From NCBI RefSeq assembly GCF_900102035.1, contig NZ_LT629689.1:5676501-5740500 (forward strand): DNA of 64,000 nucleotides, in the 5' to 3' direction. The DNA is from Pseudomonas extremaustralis (GTDB taxonomy: Bacteria; Pseudomonadota; Gammaproteobacteria; Pseudomonadales; Pseudomonadaceae). Shown here in pieces: positions 35,935 through 45,097 of the stretch; position 1 is the stretch's first letter, and the number at the start of each line of letters is the position of its first letter. The notes below the pieces were generated by a model. That model saw only the letters and a list, made by a program, of their open reading frames with translations. It did no database searches and was not told the origin of the DNA. The translations under genes and the position numbers were made by a program.

Positions 35935-37089
35935 TCAGCCTTGTGCGTCGCGAATCATGTTGCGGGCGATGACGATCTGCTGGATCTGAGTGGTACCCTC
36001 GTAGATGCGGAACAGACGGACGTCCCGATAGAAGCGCTCGATCGCGTATTCGCTGACGTAACCGGCGCCACCGTGGATCTGCACGCAACGGTCGGCAACC
36101 CGTCCGCACATTTCAGTGGCGAACATCTTGGCGCAGGAGGCTTGCGTGCTGACGTTAAGTCCGTCGTCACGCTGGCGTGCGGCATCCAGGACCATGCAGC
36201 GGGCTGCATAGATTTCCGCCTTGCTGTCGGCAAGCATCGCCTGGATCAGCTGGAACTCGGCAATCGGCTTGCCGAATTGTTTGCGCTCAATCGCATATTG
36301 CAGTGAATCGGCCAACATGCGCTCGGCGGCGCCGACGCTCAGGGCGGCAATATGCAGGCGACCTTTATCCAGGACTTTCATGGCGGTTTTAAAACCCACG
36401 CCTTCAACGCCACCGATCAGTTGGCTGGCGGGAACGCGGGCATTTTCAAAGATCACGTCGCAGGTGTGAGCGCCTTTGTGGCCCATCTTGTGATCGGGTT
36501 TACCCAGGGAAATCCCGACCGTGTCACGCTCGACGATGAACGCACTGATGCCACCGGCACCCTTGATGTTCGGATTGGTGCGCGCCATCACGGTGAAGAT
36601 GTTGGCGTGGGGCGCATTGGTGATGAAGCGCTTGGTGCCGTTGAGGGTATAGCTGTCGCCGTCACGCACGGCCGTGGTTTTGAGCGAGGCGGCATCAGAC
36701 CCTGAGTCAGGTTCGGTCAGGCAGAAGGCACTGAGCAGCTCGCCGCTGGCCAGCTTGGGCAGGTACCTGGCTTTCTGCTCCGGGCTGCCATCGAGCAGAA
36801 TGCCGATAGAGCCGATGCCGTTGTTGGTCCCGATGTAAGAACGAAAGGCCGGGGAGGTACGCCCCAGTTCGAAGGCGATCTTGACCTCTTCTTCCATGGT
36901 CACGCCCATGCCGCCGAACTCTTCCGGCAGGGTCAGGCCGAACAGCCCCATCTCTTGCAAGTGCACGACGATGTCGTCCGGGATGTTGTCGGTCTCGGCC
37001 ACCTCGTTCTCACGGGGAATCAGTACTTCGCTGACGAACTGACGAAGGGAATCCAGCAGTATCTGCAGGGTTTCGGTATCACGGATCAT
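35935..37089 (-). CDS. Acyl-CoA dehydrogenase
   Basis: A 384-residue FAD enzyme: LPEEFGGMGVTMEEEVKIAF, FCLTEPDSGSDAASLKTTAV, RFITNAPHANIFTVMARTN, QIHGGAGYVSEYAIERFYRD and YEGTTQIQQIVIARN. The Glu of YEGTTQIQ is the usual catalytic base. The ATG at 37089 follows GGGAG. It would insert the 2,3 double bond into the acyl-CoA and pass electrons to the EtfBA encoded at 43123-44819. For adipate the substrate would be adipyl-CoA (inference). Confidence 0.93.
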   Translation of the reverse strand: MIRDTETLQILLDSLRQFVSEVLIPRENEVAETDNIPDDIVVHLQEMGLFGLTLPEEFGGMGVTMEEEVKIAFELGRTSPAFRSYIGTNNGIGSIGILLDGSPEQKARYLPKLASGELLSAFCLTEPDSGSDAASLKTTAVRDGDSYTLNGTKRFITNAPHANIFTVMARTNPNIKGAGGISAFIVERDTVGISLGKPDHKMGHKGAHTCDVIFENARVPASQLIGGVEGVGFKTAMKVLDKGRLHIAALSVGAAERMLADSLQYAIERKQFGKPIAEFQLIQAMLADSKAEIYAARCMVLDAARQRDDGLNVSTQASCAKMFATEMCGRVADRCVQIHGGAGYVSEYAIERFYRDVRLFRIYEGTTQIQQIVIARNMIRDAQG

Positions 37090-37146
37090 GTGCGCTCCCA
37101 AGGCTCGCAAGCGAGCCGGTTTTTTAGGGCGCCGTTACTCCGTGCG

Positions 37147-38013
37147 TCAGCGAGCAGCGGCGCCAATGTTATTGACCATGTTGATCAGGCGAGGCCCGAT
37201 ATCGTCCACGAGCTGCTCACGGGGTAGCTGAAAGCTCGGTCCACCGCAGTTGAAGGTCAGCAACCCGTACTGCGGGTGCAGCAACGGCACTGCGACGGAG
37301 TTGACGTCGCGGTGCCACTCACCGACTGACAGGCAGAAGCCGTAGTCGGCGTAATCCCTGAACGCTCTGTCCAGGCCCTTGCGGATGGCTGGCCATTGCT
37401 CCGTTTCACGCTGGCGAATGTGGTCGAGCAGAAATTCCCGCTCGGTTTCCGGCATCGCCGCCAGGCACGCCCGGCCCACCGAACTCTGTGCCAGCGGCAA
37501 GTAGCTGCCGATCTGCCGGCGCATGGTCATGTTGCCCTGACCCTGGACCACATCCAGGTACACCATCTGCAGTCGATCGCGGGCGGCCATCGCGACGGCC
37601 GCCTGAGCGTGATTGGCCAAATCCTCCATCAACGGATGGGCCACTGTGCGAATCGCCAGGTTCGACAACATGGCGTAACCGAAACCCAATACGCCGACGT
37701 CCAGCTGATACTTGCCTGAATGTACTTCACGCTTGAGGCAGCCCAGCCGCATCAGCGTATTGGTCAGCCGCGTCACGGTCGGTTTGGGCAGCCCGGTCAT
37801 CCGCGCCAGGTCCTGATTGCCGAGCACATTGTCCCGCGGCGTGAAACAGCGCATCAGCTCAAGCCCGCGGGCCAACGCCGTCACGAACTGGCCAGTGCTT
37901 TCGTCATCGCTCAGCGCGCTGGCGGGATCGAGCATGCCCATCTTCAGCAAGCCGATTTCATCCGTTCCTTTCGACTGGTCCACGGCCTGGTGATCTGCCT
38001 TGTTGCGACCCAT
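37147..38013 (-). CDS. IclR-family transcriptional regulator
   Basis: A 288-residue regulator with a 45-residue leader, a winged HTH (ALARGLELMRCFTPRDNVLG, LARMTGLPKPTVTRLTNTLM) and an IclR effector domain (YLPLAQSSVGRACLAAMPET, SVGEWHRDVNSVAVPLLHP). IclR proteins such as PcaR control aromatic and dicarboxylate catabolism. It is divergent from the enoyl-CoA hydratase operon, and two palindromes of the GTTTCG-N5-CGAAAC type lie between them. It likely represses or activates that operon and itself. Confidence 0.9.
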   Translation of the reverse strand: MGRNKADHQAVDQSKGTDEIGLLKMGMLDPASALSDDESTGQFVTALARGLELMRCFTPRDNVLGNQDLARMTGLPKPTVTRLTNTLMRLGCLKREVHSGKYQLDVGVLGFGYAMLSNLAIRTVAHPLMEDLANHAQAAVAMAARDRLQMVYLDVVQGQGNMTMRRQIGSYLPLAQSSVGRACLAAMPETEREFLLDHIRQRETEQWPAIRKGLDRAFRDYADYGFCLSVGEWHRDVNSVAVPLLHPQYGLLTFNCGGPSFQLPREQLVDDIGPRLINMVNNIGAAAR

Positions 38014-38056
38014 GGTAGAACCTCGCTTTCGAGAAATGCAAGAAAATAAAATACAG

Positions 38057-38071
38057 TTTCGCCTGGCGAAA
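38057..38071. promoter_or_regulatory. IclR operator 1
   Basis: TTTCGCCTGGCGAAA is a perfect palindrome around a central T, 43 bases upstream of the iclR start. It shares AGTTTCG-N5-CGAAA with the second site at 38217. Confidence 0.65.
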
Positions 38072-38216
38072 TTGTATTCGCTGCTTTAAAAAAAACCAAC
38101 TCATTTATAGTTATTTAGTAAGACCCTGTATTTAAAGGATTAAACAATATTTATCAGTTTGCCTGTTTACAGGGATTTATAAGCGTCTCTATGATTAATC
38201 ATTATTACGGTATTCA

Positions 38217-38233
38217 GTTTCGTATAGCGAAAC
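38217..38233. promoter_or_regulatory. IclR operator 2
   Basis: GTTTCGTATAGCGAAAC is a perfect dyad with 6-base arms and a 5-base centre. It lies just upstream of the ribosome site of the enoyl-CoA hydratase gene (ATG 38250), where a bound protein would block the start of the transcript. Confidence 0.65.
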
Positions 38234-38249
38234 ATAATAAGAGGTAGGT

Positions 38250-39035
38250 ATGGACTCCCAGCCCAACGCTGTAGTGACTCTGCACATTCGCGATGACGCC
38301 GTCGCTGTCGTACGGATCCAGCGGCCCGAGGTCAAGAACGCGCTCAACAGCGCCGTGCGCGAACAGTTGGCAGAAATCTTTCGCGCCCTGGCTGGCAATG
38401 AACGGGTGCGTGCGATCGTTCTCACCGGTGGTGAACAGTGCTTTGTCGCCGGTGCCGATATCCGCGAGTTCGCCGAGGCCAGCCCTATCGAGATGTATCG
38501 CCGCCACACGGAGTACCTGTGGGAGGCCATTTCTCGTTGCCCTAAACCTGTGATCGCCGCGGTGAACGGTTTTGCCCTGGGCGGCGGCTGCGAACTGGCG
38601 ATGCACTGCGACATCATCGTTGCAGGGCAGTCGGCACGCTTTGGCCAGCCGGAGGTCAAGTTGGGCCTGATGCCGGGCGCCGGTGGCACCCAGCGGTTGA
38701 TTCGCGCCGTCGGCAAATTCCAGGCGATGCGTATCGCCCTCACGGGATGTCTGGTCCCGGCCCCCGAAGCGCTGGCCATGGGCATGGTCAGCGAGGTGGT
38801 GAGTGACGAGCGCACAGTGCCGCGCGCCCTCGAGCTGGCCGCTGAAATAGCCGCCTTGCCGCCGCTGGCTGTGGCGCAGATCAAGGAGGTGCTGCTGCTC
38901 GGCGCTGACTTGCCCCTGGACAGCGCCCTGGCGTTGGAGCGCAAGGCGTTTCAGTTGCTGTTCGATTCCAGGGACCAGAAAGAGGGCGCCAATGCCTTCC
39001 TTGAAAAACGCAAAGCCACCTTCTCGGGAGAGTGA
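38250..39035 (+). CDS. Enoyl-CoA hydratase
   Basis: A 261-residue crotonase: RPEVKNALNSAVREQLAEIF, VLTGGEQCFVAGADIREFAE, VNGFALGGGCELAMHCDIIV and QPEVKLGLMPGAGGTQRLIR. The two Glu residues in GGCELAMHCD and QPEVKLG sit at the catalytic positions. It hydrates 2-enoyl-CoA to 3-hydroxyacyl-CoA. It is the first gene of a rightward operon and is followed after 3 bases by the 3-hydroxyacyl-CoA dehydrogenase gene, forming a DcaE-DcaH or PaaF-PaaH-like pair. Confidence 0.93.
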   Translation: MDSQPNAVVTLHIRDDAVAVVRIQRPEVKNALNSAVREQLAEIFRALAGNERVRAIVLTGGEQCFVAGADIREFAEASPIEMYRRHTEYLWEAISRCPKPVIAAVNGFALGGGCELAMHCDIIVAGQSARFGQPEVKLGLMPGAGGTQRLIRAVGKFQAMRIALTGCLVPAPEALAMGMVSEVVSDERTVPRALELAAEIAALPPLAVAQIKEVLLLGADLPLDSALALERKAFQLLFDSRDQKEGANAFLEKRKATFSGE

Positions 39036-39038
39036 AGC

Positions 39039-40568
39039 ATGACACGCGAGATCAACCGTATGGCTGTGGTGGGGGCTGGCATCATGGGCACCGGCATTGC
39101 CCAGATTGCAGCCCAGGCCGGTATCCAGGTGCTGTTGTTCGATAACCGCGAAGGCGCCGCCCAGGCTGCTCGCGATAACCTTGAACAGACGTTGGGCAAG
39201 CTGGCGAGCAGGGGCAAGATCCTCGGCGCAGATGCACAGGCCACACTTGATCGCCTGCAGGTAGCGACCGCGTTGACCGAGCTCAAGGAGGTCGACCTGG
39301 TCGTCGAAGCCATTATTGAGCGCCTCGATGCCAAGCAGGCGTTGCTCGCCCAGCTTGAAGCTGTCGTCGCTGACGATTGCATTCTGGCCACCAATACCTC
39401 GTCGCTGTCCGTGACCAGCATCGCCCGGGAGTGTCGTCGTCCTGAGCGAGTCGCGGGGTTCCATTTCTTTAACCCGGTACCACTGATGAAAGTCGTCGAA
39501 GTCATCGACGGCCTGGCCAGTGATCCGCTAGTCGGTGATCGCCTGCAGACGTTGGCGGCGCGCATGGGCCACCGGGGTATTCGGGCCAAGGATACGCCGG
39601 GGTTCATCATCAACCATGCGGGACGCGCCTATAGCACCGAAGCCCTGCAAATACTCAAGGAAGGCGTGGCCGAGCCTGCCGAAATCGACCGCATCCTGCG
39701 CGAAGGCCTGGGGTTTCGCATGGGCCCGCTGGAGCTGTTCGACCTGACGGCCCTGGATGTCTCGCACCCGGTGATCGAGTCGATCTATAACCAGTTTTAC
39801 CAGGAGCCTCGCTATCGCCCGGCCGCATTGACTCGGCAGATGCTTGAGGCCGGATACGTCGGGCGTAAGGTCGGGCGAGGCTTTTACCGGTATGCCAATG
39901 GCCAAATGGTCGATGCGCCCCCGGCGCAGGCAGTGCCGATCATGGAGACCCTACCGCCGGTGTGGCTGGGGGCCGAGAACGAGACCGATCGTGTCAGCCT
40001 GATGGCGTTGCTGGAGCAGTTGGGCGCGCAGGTAGAGCAGGACGCCACGCCGTCCAGCGAAGCACTCTGCCTGCTGGCGCCCTATGGCCTGGATGCCACC
40101 AGCGCTGCGGTACGCTTTGCCACCGACCCGACGCGCACGGTATGCATCGACCCGCTGCTCGACAGCGCTCGCTACCGCACGTTGATGCTAAACCCGGCCA
40201 CCCGAGTCGACATGCGAAATGCCGCACATGCAGTGTTCGCTCGCGATGGCGTCGGAGTCAGCGTGATCAACGACAGTGTCGGCTTCGTCGCTCAGCGTGT
40301 GCTGGCCATGATCGTCAACCTGGCCGGCGATATCGTCCAACAGCGCATCGCCAGCGTTGATGACCTGGATGAAGGTGTTCGCCGAGGGCTGGGTTATCCA
40401 AAGGGGCCGTTGGCCTGGGGTAACAGCGTTGGCAGCAAACGCCTGCTGACCATCCTGGAGCGCATGACCGAACTGACCGGCGATCCGCGTTACCGGCCGA
40501 GCCCTTGGCTGCGTCGACGCGCGACCCTCGGCCTATCGCTGTGCCACACCGAGCCGACACTGACCTGA
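39039..40568 (+). CDS. 3-hydroxyacyl-CoA dehydrogenase (PaaH/DcaH-like)
   Basis: A 509-residue enzyme with an N-terminal NAD fold (MAVVGAGIMGTGIAQIAAQA), ILATNTSSLSVTSIA, GFHFFNPVPLMKVVEVIDG carrying the catalytic His, and two C-terminal 3HCDH domains, the second containing SVINDSVGFVAQRVLAMIVN. The length and double C-terminal domain match PaaH/PaaC types, which oxidise 3-hydroxyadipyl-CoA to 3-oxoadipyl-CoA. This supports a C6 dicarboxylyl substrate but does not prove it. Confidence 0.92.
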   Translation: MTREINRMAVVGAGIMGTGIAQIAAQAGIQVLLFDNREGAAQAARDNLEQTLGKLASRGKILGADAQATLDRLQVATALTELKEVDLVVEAIIERLDAKQALLAQLEAVVADDCILATNTSSLSVTSIARECRRPERVAGFHFFNPVPLMKVVEVIDGLASDPLVGDRLQTLAARMGHRGIRAKDTPGFIINHAGRAYSTEALQILKEGVAEPAEIDRILREGLGFRMGPLELFDLTALDVSHPVIESIYNQFYQEPRYRPAALTRQMLEAGYVGRKVGRGFYRYANGQMVDAPPAQAVPIMETLPPVWLGAENETDRVSLMALLEQLGAQVEQDATPSSEALCLLAPYGLDATSAAVRFATDPTRTVCIDPLLDSARYRTLMLNPATRVDMRNAAHAVFARDGVGVSVINDSVGFVAQRVLAMIVNLAGDIVQQRIASVDDLDEGVRRGLGYPKGPLAWGNSVGSKRLLTILERMTELTGDPRYRPSPWLRRRATLGLSLCHTEPTLT

Positions 40569-40595
40569 CCTGACCTTAACGCCTAGGATACTTTT

Positions 40596-41798
40596 ATGCT
40601 CGACGCCTACATCTTCGCAGGGCTGCGTACTCCCTTCGGTCGTCACGGTGGTGCACTCGCACCGGTGCGCCCCGATGATCTTGCGGCTCATGTGATTCGA
40701 GAACTGCTTGCGCGATATGCCATCCCTGGTGACGCTATCGAGGACGTGATCCTCGGCAATACCAACCAGGCAGGTGAGGACAGTCGCAATATCGCCCGCC
40801 ACGCGGCGCTGCTCGCCGGTTTGCCAGTGACGGTGCCGGGGCAGACAGTCAATCGATTGTGTGCCAGTGGTCTGGCCGCCGTGATCGACGCAGCCCGCGC
40901 GGTGACCTGCAAGGAAGGCGAACTTTTCATCGCTGGCGGGGTGGAAAGCATGTCTCGCGCCCCCTTTGTCATGGCCAAGGCTGAAGCCGCCTACAGCCGT
41001 GATTTGACGGTCTTCGACAGTACCATCGGCGCGCGCTTTCCCAACCCGAAAATCGTCTCCGAATTTGGCAATGACAGCATGCCTCAGACGGGAGACAACG
41101 TGGCCCATGAGTACGGTATCGACCGAACACAGGCCGATATTTTTGCCGCAGGCTCGCAAGCGCGGTACGAAGCAGCGCGCAAGGCTGGCTTCTTCGCTGA
41201 CGAACTACTTGCGGTGAGCGTACCCACCGGCCGAAAGACTCCGCCCAACGTGATTGAACAGGACGAACACCCGCGTCCGCAATCGGATTTCGCGGCACTG
41301 ACTCGCTTGCAGCCTTTGCTCGAAGGCGGCGTGGTGACTGCGGGCAACGCTTCTGGTGTGAATGATGGTGCCGCTGCTTTGCTGATTGGCTCCTCTGCCG
41401 CTGGCGAACGCCATGGGCTGGTACCTATGGTGCGAATCCTGTCTGCAGCGGCCGTTGGTGTGGCGCCTCGCATCATGGGCGTCGGTCCGGTAGAGGCGAT
41501 TCATAAGGCGTTGGCGCGAGCCGGACTGAGCTTGGCGGATATGGACATCATCGAAATCAATGAAGCTTTTGCCAGTCAGGTTCTGGGCTGTCTTAAAGGA
41601 CTTGGCCTTGCTTTCGACGATCCTCGCGTGAACCCCCATGGCGGTGCCATTGCCGTAGGGCATCCGCTGGGCGCTTCGGGTGCGCGATTGGCACTGAGCA
41701 CCGCACGGGCGTTGCAGCTAAGTGGCAAACGTTACGCGGTGGTCAGTCTATGTATCGGCGTCGGCCAAGGGCTGGCGATGGTTATCGAGCGCGTCTGA
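40596..41798 (+). CDS. Thiolase, PcaF/DcaF-like 3-oxoadipyl-CoA thiolase
   Basis: A 400-residue thiolase: FAGLRTPFGRHGGALAPVRP, NQAGEDSRNIARHAALLAGL, catalytic Cys in NRLCASGLAAV, ESMSRAPFVMAKAEAAYSRD, GHPLGASGARLA and second Cys in SLCIGVGQGLAMVIERV. The GGAL-VR-DDLAA, NQAGED-RN and AYSRDL-segments are characteristic of PcaF. The reaction would give succinyl-CoA plus acetyl-CoA from 3-oxoadipyl-CoA. It lies 27 bases after the dehydrogenase gene. Confidence 0.92.
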   Translation: MLDAYIFAGLRTPFGRHGGALAPVRPDDLAAHVIRELLARYAIPGDAIEDVILGNTNQAGEDSRNIARHAALLAGLPVTVPGQTVNRLCASGLAAVIDAARAVTCKEGELFIAGGVESMSRAPFVMAKAEAAYSRDLTVFDSTIGARFPNPKIVSEFGNDSMPQTGDNVAHEYGIDRTQADIFAAGSQARYEAARKAGFFADELLAVSVPTGRKTPPNVIEQDEHPRPQSDFAALTRLQPLLEGGVVTAGNASGVNDGAAALLIGSSAAGERHGLVPMVRILSAAAVGVAPRIMGVGPVEAIHKALARAGLSLADMDIIEINEAFASQVLGCLKGLGLAFDDPRVNPHGGAIAVGHPLGASGARLALSTARALQLSGKRYAVVSLCIGVGQGLAMVIERV

Positions 41799-41823
41799 AT
41801 GCGCGCAAAAAAGGTGGTATGAA

Positions 41824-43062
41824 ATGGGTGCTTTGACTGGATACCGCGTGCTCGACTTGAGCCGTGTGCTGGCCGGTCCTTGGTGTGGCCAGACCCTGGC
41901 CGACCTGGGAGCCGAAGTCATCAAGGTTGAACGACCGGGTGCGGGTGACGATACCCGTGGTTGGGGGCCGCCATGGATGAAGGGTCAAAACGATGAGACC
42001 ACACGTGAAGCCTCCTATTACCAATCGACCAACCGTGGCAAGTTATCGGTGGCGCTGAACCTGGCGAGCGCCGAAGGCCAGGAGCTGGTACGCGCGTTGG
42101 CCACCGACTGTGATGTGCTGATCGAAAACTACAAGGCGGGGTCTTTAGCGAAATACGGACTGGATTATGCCTCCTTGTCTCAGCTCAATCCGCGGTTGGT
42201 GTATTGCTCGGTGACTGGCTTCGGGCAGACCGGGCCGCGAGCTGCAGAGCCGGGTTATGACTTCATCATCCAAGGCATCGGCGGGCTGATGAGCATCACC
42301 GGGGAACGTGATGACCTACCCGGTGGCGGGCCGCAGAAAGTTGGCGTGGCGTTCTCCGACCTGATGACAGGGCTCTACTCGACGGTCGCCATTCAGGCTG
42401 CATTGCTCAGCCGCGAGAAAAGCGGCGTGGGTCAATACATCGATATGGCGCTGCTCGACGTTCAGGTCGCCACACTGTGCAACCAGAGTCAGAACTACCT
42501 GTCTTCCGGTAAAGCCCCAGGCCGCTACGGTAATGCCCACGCCAACATCGTGCCGTATCAGGTATTCCGCGCCAGTGATCAGGATTTCGTTATCGCCTGC
42601 GGTAATGACTCCCAGTTCGTTGGACTCTGCGAGGCTATCGGTCTGACGGACCTTCCTTTAGACCCTCGCTTTGCGCGCAATGCGGACAGAGTGACGAATC
42701 GGGAGGCAGTCATCGAGATTCTTGCGCAGCATTTTCTCGGCGCCACCGCCGATGAATGGGTGCGACGTATTCACCCGCAGGGCGTGCCGATAGGGGTGAT
42801 CAACAGCATTGCCCAGGCACTGGATGAGCCGCAGGTGAAAGCGCGCAATATGCTGGTGAACATCCCCCATCCGCTGAAGGCAGATTTCGTGACGGTGGGC
42901 AGCCCCATCAAGTTGTCGGGCACGCCGGTGGAGTATCTGCGCCCGGCCCCGATGCTGGGTGAACATACGGATGAAGTTCTCAAGCGTCAGTTGGGCCTGG
43001 ACGATGAACGCCTGGCCGAGTTGAAGGCACGCGGCGTCATCGAGCAACTTGGCGAACGCTGA
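41824..43062 (+). CDS. Class III (CaiB/BaiF) CoA transferase
   Basis: A 412-residue family III CoA transferase: YRVLDLSRVLAGPWCGQTLA, DLGAEVIKVERPGAGDDTRG, NRGKLSVALNLASAEGQELV, DYASLSQLNPRLVYCSVTGF and SDLMTGLYSTVAIQ with the catalytic Asp. It moves CoA between carboxylates, for example from succinyl-CoA to glutarate or related diacids in some members. It overlaps no gene but follows the thiolase by 25 bases; the ATG at 41824 matches the family start. Two CoA transferases of unrelated folds in one cluster suggests two acid substrates or two donors. Confidence 0.92.
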   Translation: MGALTGYRVLDLSRVLAGPWCGQTLADLGAEVIKVERPGAGDDTRGWGPPWMKGQNDETTREASYYQSTNRGKLSVALNLASAEGQELVRALATDCDVLIENYKAGSLAKYGLDYASLSQLNPRLVYCSVTGFGQTGPRAAEPGYDFIIQGIGGLMSITGERDDLPGGGPQKVGVAFSDLMTGLYSTVAIQAALLSREKSGVGQYIDMALLDVQVATLCNQSQNYLSSGKAPGRYGNAHANIVPYQVFRASDQDFVIACGNDSQFVGLCEAIGLTDLPLDPRFARNADRVTNREAVIEILAQHFLGATADEWVRRIHPQGVPIGVINSIAQALDEPQVKARNMLVNIPHPLKADFVTVGSPIKLSGTPVEYLRPAPMLGEHTDEVLKRQLGLDDERLAELKARGVIEQLGER

Positions 43063-43122
43063 TATGCATGACCTCGCACGCCACCTGAGCTGTCGGGTCA
43101 ATTTTCACCATTGGAGCCTGTC

Positions 43123-43887
43123 ATGAAAGTCCTCGTAGCCATCAAACGGGTGGTCGACTACAACGTGAAAGTTCGCGTCAAGGCGGACAATTCCGGCGTC
43201 GATCTTGCCAATGTCAAGATGTCGATGAACCCGTTCTGCGAAATCGCAGTGGAAGAAGCCGTACGCTTGAAAGAACTCTCTATAAAAGAAGGGCGCGTTG
43301 CGACTGAAATCGTCGTCGTCTCCGTCGGCCCGTCCACCGCTCAAGAGCAGCTGCGCACCGCGCTGGCTCTGGGTGCCGACCGCGCCATCCTCGTCGAATC
43401 CGCTGAAGATCTGACTTCCCTGGCCGTGGCCAAACTGTTGAAAGCGGTTGTCGACAAGGAACAGCCTCAGCTGGTGATCCTTGGCAAACAAGCCATCGAC
43501 GGCGACAACAACCAGACTGGCCAGATGCTCGCTGCATTGAGCGGCTACGGTCAGGGCACCTTCGCGTCCAAAGTCGAAGTGTCCGGCGACACCGTTGCCG
43601 TGACTCGCGAAGTCGACGGCGGCGCGCAGACAGTTTCCCTGAAGCTGCCAGCCATCGTCACCACCGACCTGCGTTTGAACGAGCCGCGCTACGCGTCCCT
43701 GCCTAACATCATGAAAGCCAAGAAGAAGCCTCTCGAAGTGCTGACTCCGGACGCTTTGGGCGTTTCCACCGCCTCCACCAACAAGACCGTGAAAGTCGAA
43801 GCGCCGGCTGCACGCAGCGCGGGTATCAAGGTCAAGTCGGTGGCTGAACTGGTCGAGAAACTGAAAAACGAAGCGAAGGTAATCTAA
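43123..43887 (+). CDS. etfB: Electron transfer flavoprotein beta subunit
   Basis: A 254-residue Etf[55 protein letters not shown], and [20 protein letters not shown] for AMP binding. With EtfA it takes electrons from acyl-CoA dehydrogenase and passes them to ETF-quinone oxidoreductase. The ATG at 43123 is standard. Codon use is highly optimised compared with flanking genes, as in core etf genes, and this copy may be duplicated from or be the chromosomal one. Confidence 0.95.
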   Translation: MKVLVAIKRVVDYNVKVRVKADNSGVDLANVKMSMNPFCEIAVEEAVRLKELSIKEGRVATEIVVVSVGPSTAQEQLRTALALGADRAILVESAEDLTSLAVAKLLKAVVDKEQPQLVILGKQAIDGDNNQTGQMLAALSGYGQGTFASKVEVSGDTVAVTREVDGGAQTVSLKLPAIVTTDLRLNEPRYASLPNIMKAKKKPLEVLTPDALGVSTASTNKTVKVEAPAARSAGIKVKSVAELVEKLKNEAKVI

Positions 43888-43889
43888 TC

Positions 43890-44819
43890 ATGACTATCTT
43901 GGTAATCGCAGAACACGACAACAAGGTAGTGGCCCCGGCCACCCTGAACACCGTGGCTGCCGCTGCGAAAATTGGTGGCGACATCCACGTCCTGGTCACT
44001 GGCCAGAACGTTGGCGCCGTGCCTGAAGCCGCCGCGAAAATCGCAGGCGTAGCTAAAGTGCTGGTGGCCGACAACGGCGCCTACGCGCACCAACTGCCGG
44101 AAAACGTCGCTCCTCTGGTTGCAGAGTTGGGCGCTGGTTACAGCCACATCCTGGCTGCCGCGACTTCCAACGGCAAAAACATCCTGCCGCGCGTTGCTGC
44201 GCTGCTGGACGTCGACCAGATCTCCGAAATCATTTCGGTTGAATCGGCTGACATCTTCAAACGTCCAATCTACGCCGGTAACTCCATCGCCACCGTGCAA
44301 TCGAACGCTGCCGTCAAAGTAATCACCGTACGTAGCACCGGCTTTGACGCCGTCGCAGCTGAAGGTGGTTCGGCTGCTGTCGAAGCAATTGCAGCTGCTC
44401 ACAATGCGGGCATTTCTTCCTTTGTTGGCGAACAGCTGGCCGAGTCCGATCGTCCTGAGCTGACCGCGGCCAAGATCGTCGTTTCCGGCGGTCGCGGCAT
44501 GCAGAACGGCGACAACTTCAAACACTTGTACGCCCTGGCCGACAAGCTGGGCGCGGCTGTTGGCGCTTCCCGCGCTGCGGTCGACGCAGGTTTTGTTCCC
44601 AACGACATGCAGGTCGGTCAGACCGGCAAGATCGTTGCTCCACAGCTGTACATCGCGGTCGGTATCTCCGGCGCAATCCAGCACCTGGCCGGCATGAAAG
44701 ACTCCAAAGTGATCGTTGCGATCAATAAGGACGAAGAAGCGCCGATCTTCCAGGTGGCTGATTACGGCCTGGTGGCGGACTTGTTCGAAACCGTACCAAA
44801 ACTACATCAATTGATCTGA
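43890..44819 (+). CDS. etfA: Electron transfer flavoprotein alpha subunit
   Basis: A 309-residue Etf[21 protein letters not shown], a central [18 protein letters not shown], and the FAD signature [60 protein letters not shown]. It starts two bases after etfB. It holds the FAD of the heterodimer and works with the acyl-CoA dehydrogenase at 35935. Confidence 0.95.
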   Translation: MTILVIAEHDNKVVAPATLNTVAAAAKIGGDIHVLVTGQNVGAVPEAAAKIAGVAKVLVADNGAYAHQLPENVAPLVAELGAGYSHILAAATSNGKNILPRVAALLDVDQISEIISVESADIFKRPIYAGNSIATVQSNAAVKVITVRSTGFDAVAAEGGSAAVEAIAAAHNAGISSFVGEQLAESDRPELTAAKIVVSGGRGMQNGDNFKHLYALADKLGAAVGASRAAVDAGFVPNDMQVGQTGKIVAPQLYIAVGISGAIQHLAGMKDSKVIVAINKDEEAPIFQVADYGLVADLFETVPKLHQLI

Positions 44820-44918
44820 AACGTCGTGATGACCAGTCCAGGCGCTATGACATCAGCCAGATCCGTGTGCATGAGCGCAGCGTGAGTCCGAGTCGAGCGC
44901 CCACGAGGCCGTAGAAGA

Positions 44919-44933
44919 ATACCGTTACGGTAT
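44919..44933. promoter_or_regulatory. Palindrome upstream of the porin gene
   Basis: ATACCGTTACGGTAT has perfect 6-base arms around TTA. It lies 165 bases before the porin ATG, in the etfA-oprD spacer. It may be an operator; no regulator is assigned. Confidence 0.35.
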
Positions 44934-45097
44934 CCAATCCATTGAAGGACCGACGACATACATACATGCCCGCGCGAGCTGGCTTCTTTAGTCGCGGCTA
45001 TTCGGAAAACTTCGCATCTGTTTCATCAACCGACCCCAGGGCCTCATCGCCCTGTGTGAGATCCACAACTAAAAAAATAAAAACTGAGGGCTCCAAC

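Noticed and set aside
38214..39464. 416-codon minus-strand frame over the hydratase and dehydrogenase genes
   Set aside because: Antisense shadow of two well-supported enzymes; contains no recognisable motif.
43884..44684. 266-codon minus-strand frame over etfA
   Set aside because: Shadow of etfA with low-complexity Gly/Asp/Val runs.
44828..44835. GACCAGTC core resembling the NemR-like operator, after etfA
   Set aside because: Only the 8-base core matches; the outer arms TAGAC/GTCTA are absent and the location is not a relevant promoter.
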